Below are positions 61,569 to 64,000 of a stretch of DNA of 64,000 nucleotides, in pieces. The DNA is from DASZFV01 sp035549075 (GTDB lineage: Bacteria > Myxococcota_A > Polyangia > Fen-1088): positions 1 to 64,000 of the forward strand of contig DASZRT010000032.1 of the NCBI GenBank assembly GCA_035549075.1, written 5' to 3'. Under the pieces are notes generated by a model. It searched no databases and had not been told where the DNA came from. It saw nothing but the letters and a program-made list of their open reading frames with translations. The number at the start of each line of letters is the position of its first letter. Position 1 is the first letter of the stretch. The position numbers and the translations under genes are program-made.

Positions 61569-62597
61569 ATGCTTTCGATCCTAGAGGCGGTCTTCGGCCT
61601 CGGTCTCCTCATCGTGCTGCACGAGGGCGGTCACTTCCTCGTGGCGTGCCTGTGCGGCATGCGCGTCGAGCGGTTCTCGATCGGCTTCGGTCCGACGCTG
61701 CTGGGTTTCAAGCGCGGTGAGACCTTGTTTCAGGTCGCGCCGATTCCTCTGGGCGGCTTCGTCCAGATCACGGGTCTCAATCCGAACGAAGAGTTCGATA
61801 AGAACGATCCCTACGTTTATCCGAACCGCCCGCGCTGGATGCGCCTGCTGACGATCCTCGCGGGGCCGGCGGCGAACTACGTCACGGCTTTCGTGCTCAT
61901 GCTGCTCGTGCTGCTGACCTTCGGCATGCCGTCGAAGACGCAGAAGATCATCGAGCCCGTGCCCGGCAAGCCGGCGGCGCTCGCTGGCCTGCAGGCGGGC
62001 GACGTGCTCGTCGCGGCGAACGGCCAGCCCGTCTCGGCCGACGCGCCCATCAGCGAGATCATCCGCGCGGGCGCGGGCGCGGCCGTGAAGATCGACGTCA
62101 AGCGCGCGGGCCAGCCGATGTCGTTCAACGTGACGCCCGAGCACCAGTCGTCGGGCGCCTACCAGGTCGGCATCCAGATCGGTCCCGTCGACGAGCGCAC
62201 GCCCGTCTCGCCGGTGACGGCCGTCAAGGAAGCGCTCGTCTACCCGTACTACACGTCGCTCGGCATCCTCGGCGGGCTCTACGACATGATCCGCGGGCGC
62301 GTGCACGCCGATCTGTCGGGCCCCATCGGCATCACCAAGCAGATTGCCAAGGCGGCGGACCGTGGCGTCGTCGACTTTCTGGGGATGATCATCCTGCTGT
62401 CGGTCTACCTCGGGCTCTTCAACCTGCTGCCGCTGCCGGCGCTCGACGGCGGGCGCGCGTTGTTCCTCGCGATCGAGGCGATGACGCGGCGGCGCGTGAA
62501 CCCGCGCGTGGAAGCCGCCGTGCACACGGCGGGCTTCGTGCTGCTGCTCGGCGTGCTCGTGATCGTCAGCATCAAGGACGTCTTCGGCAAGGGCTGA
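61569..62597 (+). CDS. rseP: Site-2 intramembrane zinc protease (RseP/M50 family)
   Basis: A 342-residue membrane protease that cuts transmembrane anti-sigma factors and signal-peptide remnants. The zinc site HEGGH is H18-E19-H22 in the first helix, and the third ligand is in the LDG motif (L292-D293-G294, PLPALDGGRAL). One PDZ domain (about 125-195, AGLQAGDVLVAANGQPV) lies between. Only one PDZ is seen, against two in E. coli RseP. It stands alone upstream of the Rsm22-like gene (3-nt gap). Confidence 0.92.
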   Translation: MLSILEAVFGLGLLIVLHEGGHFLVACLCGMRVERFSIGFGPTLLGFKRGETLFQVAPIPLGGFVQITGLNPNEEFDKNDPYVYPNRPRWMRLLTILAGPAANYVTAFVLMLLVLLTFGMPSKTQKIIEPVPGKPAALAGLQAGDVLVAANGQPVSADAPISEIIRAGAGAAVKIDVKRAGQPMSFNVTPEHQSSGAYQVGIQIGPVDERTPVSPVTAVKEALVYPYYTSLGILGGLYDMIRGRVHADLSGPIGITKQIAKAADRGVVDFLGMIILLSVYLGLFNLLPLPALDGGRALFLAIEAMTRRRVNPRVEAAVHTAGFVLLLGVLVIVSIKDVFGKG

Positions 62598-62600
62598 GCC

Positions 62601-63563
62601 GTGTCGCGGGCGCCGCGCGGATCGCGGATTCACCGCGGGCTCGTCGGCGAACGCGCGCTCGTGGGCACGCCGTACCTCGCCGACGCGGGGCTGCGGCGCG
62701 AGTACGCCGACGAGATCGCGCCGCGCACGACGGCGGCGCTCGGCAAGATCCTCGACGAGGTCTACGCCGAGGCGCCGGCGCCGACGCGCGCGCTCGATCT
62801 CGGCGCGGGCACAGGCGCCGCGGGCGCGACGCTGCGGGCGCGCTTCGGCGCGGCGCTCGAGGTCGTCGCCGTCGATCGCGTCCGTGCACCGGGGATCGTC
62901 GTCATCGATCTAGAGCTCGAGCGCGAGCTGCCGCGCGATCTCGGGCGCTTCGATCTCGTCGTCGCGGCGCACGTGCTCAACGAGCTGTTCGGTCGCCGCG
63001 ACGAGGCGACGCGCGTGGCCGAGCGCGCGGCGCGCGTGCTGGCGTGGGCGCGCGCGCTCGCGCCCGGCGGCACGTTGATCCTCGTCGAGCCCGCGCTGCG
63101 GGAGACGTCGCGCGCGCTGCTCGCCGTGCGCGATCGCGTGCTCGCCGCGGGACTGCACGTCGTCGCGCCGTGCTTCTTCACGGGCCCGTGCCCGGCGCTC
63201 GCGCGCGAGCGCGACTGGTGCCACGACGCCGCGAAGGTGCCGTCCTCGCCGCGCGTCGACTTCAGCTGGCTCGCGCTGCGCCCGTCGCCGCCGCCCGCGC
63301 GCCTCGGAGAGCCGTTGCGCGTCGTGAGCGACGCGCTCGTCGAGAAAGGGCGCCTCAAGATCTTCGCGTGCGGCGCCGGCGGCCGCGGCGCCTACGTGCG
63401 GCTCGACCGCGCGGCCAGCGAAGCGAACGCCGACTTCGCGCGCCTCGAGCGCGGCGACGTGTTCGCGTTCGAGGGCGAGCCGCCGGCGGCGACCGCCGAC
63501 GGCGCGCGCGTCGCCGCCGACGCGGTCGTCACGCGCCGAGCTGGCGCTTCGCCTCGCGGATGA
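62601..63563 (+). CDS. Rsm22-like methyltransferase
   Basis: A 320-residue SAM-dependent methyltransferase-like protein of the Rsm22 family (linked to small-subunit ribosome assembly in bacteria-derived organelles). ALDLGAGTGAAGATLRARFG is SAM motif I, VVAAHVLNELFGRRDEATRV the post-motif helix, and the C-terminal PCPALARERDWCHD carries the family Cys/His cluster, followed by a beta-rich end (IFACGAGGRGAYVRLDRA). GTG 62601. The last 35 nt overlap the convergent HAD gene. Confidence 0.82.
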   Translation: MSRAPRGSRIHRGLVGERALVGTPYLADAGLRREYADEIAPRTTAALGKILDEVYAEAPAPTRALDLGAGTGAAGATLRARFGAALEVVAVDRVRAPGIVVIDLELERELPRDLGRFDLVVAAHVLNELFGRRDEATRVAERAARVLAWARALAPGGTLILVEPALRETSRALLAVRDRVLAAGLHVVAPCFFTGPCPALARERDWCHDAAKVPSSPRVDFSWLALRPSPPPARLGEPLRVVSDALVEKGRLKIFACGAGGRGAYVRLDRAASEANADFARLERGDVFAFEGEPPAATADGARVAADAVVTRRAGASPRG

Positions 63564-64000
63564 TCGGGCGGACGTCGATGCCGAGCATGCCGGCGCGGCG
63601 CGCCGCCTCGAGGCCGAGATCGGTGTCTTCGTAGACGGTGCACACGGCGGGCGCGACGCCGAGCCGGCGCGCCGCTTCGAGGAAGACGTCGGGCTCGGGC
63701 TTGTGGCGGACGGTGTCCTCGGAGGCGACGACGGCCGAGAACCACCCGGTGATGCCGATCGTCCGGAGGGCGTTCTCGACGACGCGGCGCGAGCTGCCCG
63801 ACGCGACGGCCAGCGGCCCGGCGCGCTCGGCGCGCAGCCCGCGCGCGATCGCGACGACGGGCTCGATGGCGGCGAGCGCGAGCGCGCCGCTCGCGAGGCC
63901 TTCGACGTAGGCCTGCTCCTTCTCGTGCGCGATGACGACGGGATCGTGCGGCAGGCCCGCGCGCTCGAGCAGCAGCGCCGCGATCTTCGGCGTCGGCACG
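63529..64000 (-). CDS. HAD-family phosphatase, C-terminal part (beta-phosphoglucomutase-like)
   Basis: About 157 residues are visible and the frame runs off the right edge, so the N-terminal DxD nucleophile motif is outside. Motif II is in GPLAVASGSSRRVVENALR, motif III Lys in VRHKPEPDVFLEAARRLG, and motif IV in CTVYEDTDLGLEAARRAGM. The part in the window covers the late cap and core of a beta-phosphoglucomutase or GPH-type enzyme acting on a small phosphorylated sugar or glycolate; the substrate is open. Confidence 0.85.
   Translation of the reverse strand, partial: VPTPKIAALLLERAGLPHDPVVIAHEKEQAYVEGLASGALALAAIEPVVAIARGLRAERAGPLAVASGSSRRVVENALRTIGITGWFSAVVASEDTVRHKPEPDVFLEAARRLGVAPAVCTVYEDTDLGLEAARRAGMLGIDVRPIIREAKRQLGA

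Overview
The window is very GC-rich DNA with strong G/C bias at third codon positions, frequent GTG/TTG starts and many genes joined by 1-4 nt stop/start overlaps (ATGA, GTGA). The gene content points to a myxobacterium (Myxococcota, most likely Polyangia): serine/threonine kinases with PEGA domains, PilZ and PP2C proteins, a lipoprotein with long Thr-Gly-Gly repeats, AgmX/PglI-type TonB-like proteins with large TPR proteins, and a Wzp/OPX exopolysaccharide exporter. I saw no rRNA or tRNA genes, CRISPR array or intact insertion sequence. The taxonomic call is inference from families, not from a marker comparison.

Layout. 1-8 kb: the end of a PEGA-domain protein, a hybrid histidine kinase, a POT peptide transporter, an AAA/DUF4143 ATPase whose start lies inside a 34-bp AT-rich dyad, D-Ala-D-Ala ligase, and an IS21-type transposase relic that looks domesticated. 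8-14 kb: a secreted metalloprotease with a coupled lipoprotein, UDP-glucose dehydrogenase, a sugar nucleotidyltransferase and two glycosyltransferases. 14-19 kb: a repeat-rich SGNH-like lipoprotein and a tight minus-strand operon (lipoprotein, PilZ protein, unknown protein, lipid kinase, PP2C phosphatase). 19-25 kb: housekeeping genes gatCAB, mtnA, rplU-rpmA-obg.

25.4-34.9 kb: a six-gene co-directional operon of exported TPR/coiled-coil proteins ending in an FHA-like/transmembrane/AgmX-PglI protein. It resembles the GltD-GltE-GltG part of the Myxococcus gliding (Glt) envelope complex and is the most distinctive system here. 35.1-59.7 kb: a large exopolysaccharide locus. It starts from a perfect-consensus promoter at 35048-35076 and includes a small secreted protein, a Wzp-like outer-membrane barrel, a short OPX export lipoprotein, two Wzy/WaaL-like polymerases, several GT4/GT2 glycosyltransferases, AsnB, a WecA-like phosphosugar transferase, a Wzc-type tyrosine autokinase and three enzymes that fit a diacetamido-uronic acid pathway (oxidoreductase, aminotransferase, N-acetyltransferase). 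No Wzx flippase is recognisable. ThiD, a second PEGA-domain Ser/Thr kinase and two more glycosyltransferases follow.

60-64 kb: a short degenerate GT2-like protein, a site-2 protease (RseP type), an Rsm22-like methyltransferase and the C-terminal part of a HAD phosphatase that runs off the window. Transcription units are mostly separated by GC hairpins without long T-tracts; one good rho-independent terminator is at 15320-15348. Three convincing sigma-70-like promoters precede rplU, the Glt-like operon and the exopolysaccharide operon.
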